Origin: Dipylidium caninum
Lineage: Eukaryota > Platyhelminthes > Cestoda > Cyclophyllidea > Dipylidiidae
DNA: 64,000 nt
Direction: 5' to 3'
Assembly (NCBI GenBank): GCA_017562135.1
Contig: QEYB01001642.1
Span: 1,116,001 to 1,180,000 of the forward strand
A program made the position numbers and the translations under genes. Every line of letters starts with the position of its first letter. Position 1 is the stretch's first letter. The notes under the pieces were generated by a model. It saw only the letters and a list, made by a program, of their open reading frames with translations, had not been told where the DNA came from and ran no database searches. Of the stretch, positions 39,106-51,189 are shown one piece after another.

Positions 39106-41636
39106 TTAGGTCTTCAGTCCAATAAGACGGTCGCTTTCCTTCCTCACGAACTCGACGACCGCCTTGTCCCTGCTCTCGGCTGACGGCTCGACGAGCTGGC
39201 AATTGGAGTAGTAGCCGCCAGGCATTAGTTGGGGTGCCAACGCCACGTAGAGAACGGACTGGCCCGCTTCCCACCGGCTTTTGAAAAACGCCCCAAATAC
39301 GCTAGATACGTAGATCTAAAAGTATCAGACTTGTACGTTGATAATTAAACAGATCCGCCAATGGATTCTTCATTGCTCATAGATTCTTGTAGGTTAGCTT
39401 GTCTGTCACTGAAATGACTGCTCCCAGATTCACACGAAGGTTTACATTATGGTGATGTGTTGCGAAGTATACTTTGTTTTCCCTTAATTGATGCAAACCT
39501 CACTTCATGCGCCACTTTGCCAAAGAACCATTTCGATGGGATTAAACTTACTCCTAACTCGGGAAGCACATATCCTGGATGCACGCTGACGGGGATCACA
39601 GAGGTGTTTTTGAGGTCCTCTGCCAACATAACCCCGTGTATGACATTGGCCAACTTCACATGCGCGAAGGCCTTTACTGAGTTGAATCTGTCGCGAGCGA
39701 TGAAGAAATTATTTCCTTTGAACTGAAAGGCATAAAATTGTGGCATAGTGAATATTTGCTCGGCAAAGAAGGAGAAATGGAGGGGATTTACCGAGCCGCT
39801 GGTATGTTCAGCAGAGGAAATAATGATGATTCTGGAGCCTGGTTTACTTTTCTCCAGCAGTGGACGCAAGCTCTCCGTGAGGAGGTAGTGAGCCAAGTGC
39901 CCGATCCCCATGGTGGACTCATAGCCGTCCATGGTGGTGCGGTAGGGTCCGTGGCTAACTGCAGCGTTGTTTATCAAAAAATCCAGCCTGTCGGTCATGG
40001 TCATAAGTTCCTCCGCGAAGCCTTTCAACGACTTCAAGGAATTCATATGAAGTGGTGCGTATTTCAACTATAAATGAAGGGTTGTCAATGACAATTCTTT
40101 TCACCTATTCAACTTCATTTTCCGTCTCAGCCATAAATCTATAAGAGTGGTTATTTCGATCATCTACTCTAATACCTTCTACTGGCAATATTCACTGGCT
40201 GACAATTTTTTACTTTATCTTATGCCATTTTCCCCATCCTCTTAACTTCGTGGATAATCTAGTAGAGATAGATCGTTTGCAACAATTGTTAATACATTTT
40301 CAGAATCTGACTTCGACAAATCCATGTCATCTGCTTAGCTTTGGCAAGCCAACCTGGTTTCCTCTGCGTTCAGAAAGTGGCCTAGTTGTCAGTGTGTGTT
40401 GTGTTGAAGAAGTCGTCCCCTTAACTTTAAGTAAAGTTGAAAGGTGAGGGGGGTCAAATGGTGAAGTACAAATGGCAAAATTTACTTTGCGAAACAAGCT
40501 ATCTCAGGTAATTTGGTCACCCAATCAGGGAAAGCAGTTGCGATAAATCTTGTTTGAATTAGTGGCAGGAATCTCATAAAAACACTGAATTCGGTGTGAG
40601 AAAACAAAGTGCTTAGGTGATTTTTACTCAAGTTCTAGTTATGTGGAAAAAATATTGTTGGCTACTGTGTCTTTTAAAATTAATTCGTAATGACAGAGCA
40701 TTGTGAAATTTCTGCGCACACCGGGCCAGAAAGGCCTACACATCAAAGGTAGACAGACTTCAGGGTTGGTGGCACATGTGACGAATACCACATCGGAGCG
40801 TTTTTCACGTCTACGGTTGAAAGCGACGCTTGGCAGCGTTTCGGGTTGCCTCGTGCCGCCTGTCATGTCATGGTGTGTGGTTGAAAGCGCTGCCATCTGA
40901 GGCCAAACTCAACTCTGTGCACCGGATGCTTCTCCCCCCACCGTTCTACAGTTTTGCATACTAATCGGAAAAGGCTCATTTGAGTCCAGTATTGTCAATA
41001 TCATCAAACTCCACGGCCAAGCGCACGACTTTTTCAGCGCTTCATATTCAATTACCTGCACTTCTAACTAGCTTTAGCAAACTACACAAGTGCAATGAGA
41101 CATTTTTGGGACTCATTAGGCTCAAGTTTCAGCAAGCAGAAAACATATTCTTTCGGGTATACGCATTTTACTCATCAACATATTACGTGTATGGCTATCA
41201 AAAACTTATTTGCTTTTGCATGACCATTATCACATCTTTCTCGGGTCAAAAGTCCTGCAGAAAGGGTAAAGCGTCAAATTAGCCATGACGTGGAATGTCC
41301 CACCTGGGATTTCTTGATTGGAGAGAGATCTCCTCTCACCGCTTCGTCCGCAAAATCCAGTGTCACGCGTTCGCCTTCATCGCCGTAGAGATGTAGAATT
41401 TTGGTGCAGAGGAGGTCGAAGTGCTCTCTACTCTGAGAGCCGATAAAAACGATGGCCCCTCGGCGTGCCAACTCAGAAGTTATTTCAAAACCCATGAAGG
41501 AGGAACCGTCGGTAACGAGGGCCACACGGCCGTCCAATGGTTGCCGAATGTGGCAAAGACATGAAGTCGGCCAGTAACGGTAAAGCAATCCGACAGTGAG
41601 GGCAGTGATCAGTGCGAGCACAGCAGTTGATCGCAT
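39106..41636 (-). CDS. SDR-family retinol-dehydrogenase-like protein, predicted catalytically impaired
   Basis: Three exons, 41636-41340, 40067-39504 and 39315-39106 (TAA), join in phase 0 to about 356 residues. A hydrophobic N-terminus (AVLALITALTVGLLYRYW) looks like a membrane anchor, as in RDH11-14 and related SDRs. Order and spacing follow this family: PLDGRVALVT, LDFLINNAAVS, IIIISSAEH, KLANV, VSVHPGYV, then WEAGQSVLYVALAPQLMPGG near the C-terminus. Key residues are changed. The TGxxxGxG cofactor loop reads TDGSSFMG, so its first two glycines are replaced by Asp and Phe. The catalytic Asn before HLxH is Gly (GHLAHYLLTE). The YxxSK tyrosine is Phe (FAHVK). The catalytic Ser and Lys remain. 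The frame is fully intact, so this looks like an expressed pseudoenzyme rather than a pseudogene. Its substrate is unknown. Confidence 0.9.
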
Positions 41637-42764
41637 GGCTTTATGCGTGTGTGCGGGTGACTGTGTTTCTGTGCAATGGCAAGCTCACACTCTTCTGAAT
41701 GGCGGAGCAGAGGCGACAAGTCGATGTCTATCATCCGAGAGTTAATCATTTATGTCTTAATCTAAATGAGGTTTGTTTGGGCATAAAGCGCTTGTGTGAT
41801 TATGTTAAGTAGAGGACTTCATATTCAAATGAAGGCCGTCTTACTATTATAAACATTTTGGATCCACTTAAAGAAAACAAGGACCGTAGTAATTTAGATT
41901 CGTTTGATGGTAAATTGGATGTTGAGTAGATTTGTCATTCCTTTGTCATCGTAAGGGGGGAATAGATTTAACATGTTACACTACACAAAGCTGATAAATT
42001 GTGACAGGAGTTGTAGATTAATCACTAACAATATGAAAATCTGGCTGTAGAAATGTAAATATAAAGCTCGTTAGTATGCTACCGCTGCATATACTTTGAA
42101 TGAAAGTTTAAGATGTGCGGAAAAGGGCCCTCATTTCCACATTAACGACTTTATTTGAAGGGAGATAGGAAGGTAAATTAACTGTAATTGAAGTTGTGGG
42201 TTGAAGGCAAAAAGCGGACGACTGTTTACAGGATTGTGACGAGTTTCCAAATTTAGTTAAGCTTGTAGTGATTACTTGCATGTCATCGATGGATATGGGG
42301 TCCCTAGAATAGTGAATCCAACGCATAACTCAAGCAAGCAGGCAAAAAAACTAAGAGCTTTATTATAAGGCGAGTAATGAATTAAAATTATTACGACAGC
42401 AAATTGATTAGAGCAAATGGAATGTGATAAGCAGGCGCATTGGTTCAAAAAGGTTACCTTTGGTGTGTAAAAATGTACCGGCTCCTCACAAAACCTATCC
42501 AAGTTCGAAAATTAATAACATTTTTTCGCCGCTGAGATGCGATGCCAGGTAAATTAAGTAAAATCCGTAAAAACGATATTAAAATATTTTATAACACAAT
42601 AGTAACCCCTACAACCACGTATTTAAAAAAACTGGTCACAGACTTCTATGAAAAAAGGGTGAACAAAGGGGAAATACTCAAGCATTTACCTTTCAGTGAC
42701 TGGATTATGCAATCAACTTCAAGGTCAGTCTCGCCAATTATTGGATTCGTTTATCATAGGTCGG
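41637..42764. other. Intergenic DNA between divergent SDR and Yippee-like genes
   Basis: About 1.1 kb of AT-rich sequence separates the start codons of two divergently transcribed genes. It probably contains both promoters. I see no further coding sequence and cannot point to a specific promoter element. Confidence 0.5.
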
Positions 42765-43689
42765 ATGGGACGTCTGTTTCTCGAACACCTAGGCGGGGAG
42801 AGAGTGTTTGTTTGTCACTGTCACACCCCACTTACTAATAGAGATGAGTTGCTCAGTACCAGATTCACTGGATCGACTGGTCGCGCCTTCCTTTTCCACC
42901 GCGTCGTGAATGTAACATTCAGTGAAATTCAGGTTAGCCATTACTGGTAATCTATGCACTTGCTCCATGGATAACCAGTTCGGTGGCCTTTAATCTCGAA
43001 AGAACGTCCGTAACTTTGATTTGGAAACCATTTGAAAAAGATTCCTAGTGAGCGATTTTGGTCTCTCCTGTTTCTTTAGTTTCCCTCCATGGAATTGTTA
43101 CCTTGTACTCAAATTTCATCGTTAATACTCTGCTTCACTACTATCATTTCTTTATCATGCGTTGTTACAGTACACTGTCGCTTTTTTTCTGTTGTATGTG
43201 AGGTATTCGAAAACTAAATCACATAATCTCTACAGCATTCAAGTTTATTATTCGACGTGATGTTTTACCTTTGTCTTATCTATATACCCTAATCTTGTCT
43301 TGACACTACGGATGATTACTCGCCCATAAGAAGTTTTGTTTTACTTGATTTGCCTTTCTCAACGTCAACATGCATTAATCTCTGAATACTATGTTCGGTG
43401 CATTTGAAATGCAGAAACGCAAGTGGAGCTTATTGTTTCTCGGCGCCTTTTTTTTTAATTCCCCAATTAGGATCGCGTAATGATAACGGGTCGACATCTA
43501 GTGCGCGATGTTCTCTGTGTTAACTGTGGCAACAAACTCGGGTGGATGTACGAGTACGCGATGGAAGAAAGTCAAAGATACAAAGAAGGCAAGGTGATCC
43601 TGGAAGAGGCACTTATTTTTGAAATGAAAGAGTTCGCTGATCCACTGTCTGAGGATGAGGAGCTTTTTGCTCTTCCCCAGGGTGCCTGA
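42765..43689 (+). CDS. YPEL5: Yippee-like protein (YPEL5 type)
   Basis: Two exons (42765-42932 and 43471-43689, phase 0, GTTAGC donor, AATTAG acceptor) give 128 residues, close to the 121 of vertebrate YPEL5. Diagnostic stretches are [59 protein letters not shown] and [12 protein letters not shown]. Yippee proteins bind one zinc through two CxxC pairs. YPEL5 is known as a component of the CTLH (GID) ubiquitin ligase. The second pair (CVNC) is intact. The first reads CHC, one residue shorter than the usual CxxC. The C-terminus is acidic (PLSEDEELF). The initiating ATG at 42765 matches the family N-terminus (MGR-F). Confidence 0.94.
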
Positions 43690-44362
43690 TTTTTTTGCTT
43701 CTTCATTCATGTACTTACATTTTTCTATTATCACTCTCATTAACGTATTTTTGCGTGTTGTGTGGTGTTTTCGACGATAAGCGTTCCTCCAATTTTGCCA
43801 GTCGTGCATTATTGACAGCATCACGGCCTTAATTTGCGATTGTAGACCTTGGCCGTGTTTGTGACTTACATTTTTGCAATGGGCAGCATCTTGCTATTCA
43901 GTCGTTTTAATGCAAAACTCGGTTACCGGTTTGCAAAAACATTCTCTTCTGTGTTGAGGGTCTCGTGGATTTCGGTGCGGTGGCGAAGTTGTTGCCAGGG
44001 GGTGAGAATGGGTGAGGGGGCGATGCATCGTCTTGGGGGTCGGTTGAAGGGCAGGATGTTAGCGAGAGTGGGGTGAGGGGGGTCTAGTGGCGCTTTTCAA
44101 CTAGTTATAAGGTTTTTCGCAGGGGCGCTCATGGAAGTGTGTAAATCTCAAGTAATGGCATGATGCCACACCATAGTTTCAAAATTAAAACGTGTATTTT
44201 TCGTTGAAAAAGAAGATTATAATGGAATAGTCGACATTATTTTCTAGCGTCTCAAATATGGGATCTGAACTTCCTTGACAGTTGTTTGTATGCTCTGTTT
44301 ACGGCTTACTTATTGGAGGAGGACGCATCCAAATACGCCCTCAGGTTTGAGACTCATCACCA

Positions 44363-47300
44363 ATGTTGTCGCTATTTTATGCACATATTTTCTTGTTCTC
44401 CTCCGTATTAGCTTTCCATTGGACTAAATATCACACAAATACGGAAATTATGCTTGTATTTCGCAAAATTAACGAGAACTGCCGGAACATATCTACATTA
44501 TATCACCTGAGAACAAGTGAATCAGATACCACCGTAAATGGAAACAGATTGTATGTCCTAGCTTTTGGGAAGCCATCTTACCGCCACAAGTTAGGTACAT
44601 CGTTTTGATGTGTCAGAGTTTCTTTGATAATGAAGAATATTGATTTTATAACACCGCCATCCATTCTACTTGTTTGAACATACTTCTTATCATTCTAGCG
44701 CCCTGTTTTCTAGCTATCTTAGGGGCTCAGGTTATAAGTGACAATATCTCTAACTTTTATGGTTGTGTCACTTTCATTTTAGGAGTTCCTGAGGTTAAGT
44801 TGGTTGGTAATATGCATGGAAATGAAGTTGTTGGCCGTGAAATTCTTCTTCGACTGGCTGATTTCTTATGCAAAAAATACCTTGCTGGTAATTCTTTTGT
44901 TGTATGGCTCGTTGAAAACACTCGTATTCATATTTTGCCGTCTATGAATCCTGATGGATTTGATATCGCCATGCGTGGAGTAAGTAGTATTTGATTGCGC
45001 GATGGCGTCTAAGCCTTCGTAAAAAAGGTATTGATAGTGACATAAGCCTTAGTTTACTCTTTTTGAAACCATCTTTAGGACGATAGAGTAAACTCAGGCC
45101 GGGAAAATGCAAATGACGTTGACCTAAATAGGAATTTTCCCGATTCTGATCGCCTGCATTTCCAGTGGAATACGAATGATCCGGATGAACGTCTTGAAAT
45201 CCTTACTGAATATTATATGGCACCAAAGGTAGAGTAAGGAATGCTTGGTGTTGTTGAGTTAATATAACACATTCATTTCAATTCCCTTTATTTGCTATGC
45301 TGAAAAACCTAGATGTAGCTTTTATTTTGCTTGCGGTATTCAAGTTATTTCAGATGATTTTAGGCGGAAATCGAGACGGAAATGATGATGGAGTGGTTCA
45401 CCAAGATCCCTTTTGTTCTCTCTGCCAATTTACATGGAGGAGCGTTGGTCGCAAATTATCCTTTTGATGGCTCATTTGATGGACGTAGACGTAATTCACT
45501 TACACCTGACAACGAAATTTTTGTGTGAGTCCTATTTAGGGTTATTTGATGTCATCTTCGAAGGCCTCTTTTAAGGTTCATTTTAAGGCCGACCGAAATT
45601 TAAATAACTCAGTCATTTGACTGTGTATACCAAAAAAATAATGCTTTTAAGTCATAAACCCAGATGTTATCGTTATCATTCCATTCACTCCATTGTCGGG
45701 AATCCTGACCATGAATTGATCTATCCAATTTTTGGCTACTGTCCGAAAAGTATGGAGCCAAATATAACGATGACAATTTTACAATATACCCCTAGGGCTT
45801 TGGCCAAAGCTTATTCAGGCTACCATCCCAGAATGACAACTGGTAATGTCGTTTGTGAAGGTGACCATTCATTTCCTGATGGAATTACGAATGGAGCAAA
45901 TTGGTATCCAATTAAAAGTGGTGAGTACTTGTGTCTTTTATTGCTGTAGAACCATTATTTTATTGGACAATCTTTGACTAATCAGGATACTCCTAGCATC
46001 TTGGGTGTTTAAGCCATTTCGCTCATTCAAGAAAGTCTAAAATAAGGCGGTTATAGACCTCGCATATGTGCGCGCGGATAGAAATCCCTTGTCGGGCCAT
46101 CTGAGCAGGGCGTTGGTTGGCCAGCAAGTGGGGAACATCGATTTAGGAGGGGAAGGCTGCTGACAGGTGTTTCGCGCTGACGATTGGCTCGTCCGTCAGA
46201 CGCATTTGCGTACTCACTTCGGCCTCAGTCACACACTCCACGTCCGAGAGTAGCCCTGCGATTAATGCGTGCGCAGACTTGAAACCCCAAAATATATCCC
46301 TGCCTCTGGACATAATTTGTCCCAGTCCTCTAGTTTTTCCATAGCCACTAGGATGACTTAAAGCAAATTCAATTTTCGTCTACAAATTATTGAGCATTCG
46401 TTTAGTGCGTACTTCGCCGTGGGCCATGGGAAAGTGAATCGCATCACTGGTGGTGATTTCATAGTAGAGGTAAAAATCATATCCCACACCTTTTCTTGGG
46501 AATTGTTGCTTTTTCCTTCGAGTTATCATACTTCGCCAGAAGGAAGCTTTAAATTTAGATTTGGTGACCAGGTGTCAAAAATATTGTAAATCGCCTTCTA
46601 GGCATGCAAGATTACAACTACCTAGAAACAAACTGTTTTGAGATAACTCTGGAGCTTGGCTGTGACAAATATCCTCCCGCAAAGGATTTACCACGCTACT
46701 GGGATGAAAACAGGAAGCCTCTGCTCAACTTCGTTCTTCAGGTTTGTCTAGTCGAGTAAAGTTGACAAACCACCTATTCAATCGAGTTTGCGATTTTGGC
46801 ACCCACTAGCGTTATTTTGTTCTACGACTCCCTACTTTTGAAATCCACATGCCTGAACCAATTAGAGTGCGACATGTGAAGGAAACGTGCTGGTCATCAC
46901 TACTTGCTTGTGAGGTGACGCCTCAACTTGACGTTGAGAAGATTGGGCGCTTAATACACTCTGCATTCACCACTATTGCTGCGGTCTTCGTCCATATTAA
47001 CAGCCAGACGTTTTTTTCATTTCGCTATAAATTATAATTTAGAACGTACGTAAATTTCGGCCTGAAGGGCTGCTAATGTGATTAATTTGTCATAATTGGG
47101 ATTAAAATGTCTTTTGTGTTAACTGTAAGTCAAACCTGTGCAGACGGTAGCTCAATCCTTCCCAAGTTTACACCAATAATGTCTAATCGGTCCTGAAGGT
47201 AAAAGACCTCTTTCTCAGCTTATTTTAATTTTCTGAATTGAAAGTTATGCATTCTCCGGTGATCATCGACGGACTCCAAAGGCCTGTTACAGCACATGCA

Positions 47301-48685
47301 CATCACACCTGGTTACGCAGTATGAGTTGGATTTAGCCTTACCCGCGTACACTATCGAGGTAAAGGAACATGAGTAGTCGCAGCTCTGTTCTTTCCTTCA
47401 AATTGGTGGGACTGCGAGAAAATTGAGATGTTTTTACTAACTTGGAGGATGGCAAGGCTACGGCTACTAAAGCCAATTAGCGAAATTTATAGCAGAATGG
47501 CTCAAATGTACTTGATTAACTACGACATATAAGTGATGTATTCGAGTGAAAAGTGGTTAAAGAATCCTGTCAGAGGTCTTAGTGATGCTTGAAATGTGCT
47601 GTTCAACACTTTTCATTGTCTAGATAATTTTGGCTATTTATAATTCTCCAGTACGAATAACAAAGTTCAAATATAGGCACCCATCAATTAAAATGTTATC
47701 ACTATCTCATAAAAATAAACGTTTGCCAGAGTTCATCCAAAGGCAAGTTGAGCCCCATACGTCGGTGATGATTACGTCCTGCTTTGACTTCCATATTGTG
47801 AATCGAGGTGTTTTTGGTAATCACAAATATTTAACCCTTCAGGGGCATTCAGGCATCAAAGGGATCACTTTTGGTTATAAAAATGGAAGGATCATGCACC
47901 TGCCAAGCACTGCCATCGTGGTGATGAATATTACGAACGAAATGAAGCCCGAAATAATTGACCATACAATTTTTTCAAGTATGCCTCAAATTATCATTTT
48001 TCACTAAAAGACTGCCCCTTCATCATGTCTGCGAGCCATTATCCTGCGATTTTAGTTCTGTTAAGTTTTTTGCTGGTATTAAGTCCTTACTTATGAAAGC
48101 GGAGCATAATCCCTCTTTTCTAATGCAATCGTATTAAACTTCCGCTTATAAAATATCAAGGCATTTTATACCTCAATTTCACACCCCTATCTGCCTTAAA
48201 GGGCTTCTATTCCAATTGCTCGCACGCCTGCAAATTACTAAACTCCCTACGTTACTTGATACGTCCCATCAGCTTTCTTTTAATACGGCTTAGACAAAAG
48301 AGGTGATTACTTTCGTCTGTTAACTGGCGGAAAGTACTTCGTCGCTGCCATACGCAAAAAGTATTTCTCCGCTTTTTGGGTAACCGATGTACCAACACCA
48401 CCGGATCTCGATAACGGCGACTATCGTGAAGCGAAAAAAATGAATTTCCTGCTTGCCAGCTCCGATTTCAGCCGACGTCCCCATCTTAACAATATAAATC
48501 AAGCTCGCCGTCTTCACACAAAAGGGAAGAACGTACGCACATCATTTGCTGCGAGGCGGAAGGAAATCAAGTGGCTACCGGTGTTCCTTCATCTGTTCCG
48601 AAACACCGAAACTTATCTGTCGATGAAGTACAAGGTACACCACGGACAGCCCATCCTTAATGCATTCATTCATTCCCATAAATAA
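44363..48685 (+). CDS. Secreted M14 metallocarboxypeptidase (carboxypeptidase E/N/D group)
   Basis: Eight exons in perfect phase (44363-44594, 44783-44979, 45079-45228, 45364-45524, 45796-45920, 46602-46741, 47843-47978, 48303-48685 with TAA) give 507 residues. The enzyme should trim C-terminal residues, typically Lys or Arg, from peptides in the secretory pathway. The N-terminus ([17 protein letters not shown]) looks like a signal peptide. Zinc ligands are H and E in [11 protein letters not shown] and H in [16 protein letters not shown]. Substrate-site motifs are [16 protein letters not shown] and DLNRNFPD. The catalytic Glu lies in [15 protein letters not shown]. The transthyretin-like domain of N/E carboxypeptidases follows ([28 protein letters not shown]). 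The last exon adds a long basic tail with no domain I recognise. All active-site residues are present. I cannot tell CPE, CPN or CPM orthology apart. It converges on PSMD12. Confidence 0.93.
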
Positions 48686-49033
48686 CCACTGCACCCGCTT
48701 CAGTGGGACGGTGAACAACACTGCACCTTTTTGCCTTTAAGGGACCCCCCAAATGGCCGCTATCCGTCGACTTTTAGCCCATCACTCTCTCACTACTGGA
48801 GTAGAGCGACTGGATATTCGTAGTCGTGGCGTCTTAATTTTGTCTTCAGATATTTTTCCATTGTATTGCTGTTTAAACATATACGTGTCCAAACCTGAGA
48901 AGCAGTCTCAAGTTCTGTAGTAGGTTCGTGTGAACGAATCTCCTCCCCCCCTCCAACCAAGCAATTATTAAATAGGCAAGTTTGTCTTCTGGTCGATCAC
49001 ACTGGCTTTGAGGGCAAAATAACGGTCAACTGT

Positions 49034-49039
49034 AATAAA
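49034..49039 (+). other. Likely polyadenylation signal of the carboxypeptidase gene
   Basis: AATAAA lies about 350 bases after the stop codon and before the 3' end of the convergent PSMD12 gene. Confidence 0.4.
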
Positions 49040-49313
49040 AGTGGGTGGCGTAACCCTCTACATCCCGGCCTTAGAGGTAATCCCGAGCAATCTACGACTA
49101 TCCTTAGAATTAAAAACAGCCCATAAACAGAAGTCCCGAAAATCATTGCTCAGAAGGCTTCTAAAATACGATCAGTAAAATGAATTCTAAGGGTCGCAAA
49201 CGAGGCTTGACCATGCGAGGAAAGAAGCCTTCCAGATAATTTCAACGAATCCCACATGTTTACCAAAAAGGCGGAAGTAAAAACCGAGGGATTCACATCA
49301 TTTATAAAGCTCA

Positions 49314-51189
49314 TTACACACAATGGACCATTCTTTCCTTATTGATTAGATGTGTCGCCTCGTTAATGAGTGACATTAAGGAAGTAACGTTGTGGGACCA
49401 ATCATTGAGAACATCAGTTGCCAACTTGTTTTCGGTAAAGCATACGACAGTATCAAGCCTGTCTATCTTTGCTTCAATTGTCTTGCTCACCACCAACTTG
49501 CACAAACACTCCTCGGCTTCCTTAAAAATGCAATGGGGTTAACTCAAAAAAATTTATAATAACCCACTAGTATGAGCATATCGGATAAGACTCATACCAA
49601 AGTATACTAAATAATAATAGATAAAAAGCACAAAAGTCTATTCATTAAGTTAACTTAAACACCCAACTGCAGTAAAAGTAGACATGATGAGGGTGGCATA
49701 AAAAGGAAAAAATCCATGATGTCCAACTTAAAGCGTTAGTTAAACGATGGTAAGCCTTAAGGAGATCAAATACAGCAATTGGAAGTGATTAAAAGACCAA
49801 ATCACCTCAACACTCAAATGCAGAAGTTCTGCCAAGCGCGAAAGACGTATTTGTGTGTAATAACCCGATATTACACGAATGTTGTGTTCCGTGACGCGCT
49901 CCTGTAAAGCTTTAAAGGACTTCTCAGGCCTCTGGTAATCAGTGGAAGAGCAAAAGGCTAAAGTATCACGCCGAAGAGTTTTTTCATGGCGATCACGGAA
50001 GTCCTTCCAATTAAGAAGCTCCTGGGGTAGTGAAACACCTTAAGCATGTCACTAAAGGCAAATAAATACAGTTACCAAGTCATTCTCTTCAATATATAAA
50101 TCACAATAACTGCTAAGATGCTCATCATAACTGGAAAATGAGATGATTCTAAGAAAATAACGTACAGGTACTCAGGAAGTGCTTCAAGATCACGTAGCTT
50201 CATGCGACGATGCATTAAATCGCTTTGTTCGTTATCATAAGGTGAGAGAATCAAGTAGACAACAATATTGCAGAGTGTCTAACAAGAAATTAAACAAGAG
50301 TTGCAACTACATTTCGTTTTTCTGCATCATTTTCCTTTACCAGATTTGTGTTGAATATTTCCCAAAAATGCTTGCTTATTGACAAGTAGGCGTCGTGTTG
50401 AATGTCAACCTCGATCATTTGTCTGTAAAATTTAAGCTTCAAGTCTTCCGTGCTATCCTCCTGGAAGAACTTTGGCGATATTTTGCGGCTTAGAATTTGC
50501 GTGCGAGTATAGTCCTTCTTCGCTAAGCAAAGTCGCATCTGTTCCAAAATAAATTCCACTTTCTCTGGTTTTTCCATAGACCCAAATGTTTTCCACTTTA
50601 ACTTCCTGTAGAACGTCCGCTGCCTCCTCTATCATGCCCCTCGACTCTTTAATTTGAGCTAACATGCGAGTTAGGCGGGCTCGTTCAAACCTCTACATAA
50701 AATCTAAAGATGAAGTAAATGAGATCACACAATGCTAACCTTTCCCTCAGTTACCGTCCTTAGGTAGAAATTAATTCCATTTTCGACTGTTCATCCCTTA
50801 TTATTTATTTGATATACTCCATTGGCTGCTTGCACCATTTTCGCAACGGCTTGCTTCAATTGATTCCTCTTTTTTTGACATAAATTACCTAAGTTGTTCA
50901 TTTAAAGCTTTCCACTGCTCATGGTCTCCTAACATTTCCACAATACAAACAAGTAGTCGTCCAGTTGGAAATAGCATCTGATGCCTAATCAAAGATAGGT
51001 CTCCAGATGACAGTTACCAATCTTGTTTGTTTTTTTCCAAAGCATAACACTTTTCCAGTGCTTCATCGATTTTACCACACTAAATTATTAGCAATTGGGA
51101 AACAAGCTCACTTTTGCGAGGCTTTGAAAGAAAGGTAACTGCGAGTCACGATACCGGAATAATCGTGTTCCACTTTTTCCAAAGGACAT
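49314..51189 (-). CDS. PSMD12: 26S proteasome lid subunit RPN5 (PSMD12), frame disrupted as assembled
   Basis: RPN5 is a PCI-domain scaffold of the proteasome lid. Exons run from an ATG at 51189: 51189-51111, 51079-51018, 50984-50740, 50703-50311, 50278-50166, 50051-49806, 49520-49314. Family stretches include HDYSG near the start, KIDEALEKCYALEK, QLKQAVAKMVQ, LRTVTEGK, EFILEQMRLCLAKKDYTRTQ, LSPYDNEQSDLMHR, ERVTEHNIRVISGYYTQI, RLAELLHLSVE and LNDWSHNVTSLMSLINEATH. Several introns are only about 31-36 nt. At least seven single-base frame breaks are visible. They sit mostly at short homopolymers, for example 51174-51178, about 51111, 50759-50763, 50686-50703, 50589-50592 and 50033-50035. Protein similarity continues on both sides of each. 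A stop also interrupts the 50780-50815 stretch. Because the gene is essential and otherwise conserved, consensus errors are likelier than a pseudogene. Confidence 0.92.

Noticed and set aside
43849..44076. 75-codon + strand frame with a hydrophobic start after the Yippee gene
   Set aside because: It runs into a G-rich low-complexity stretch and has no homologue I recognise.
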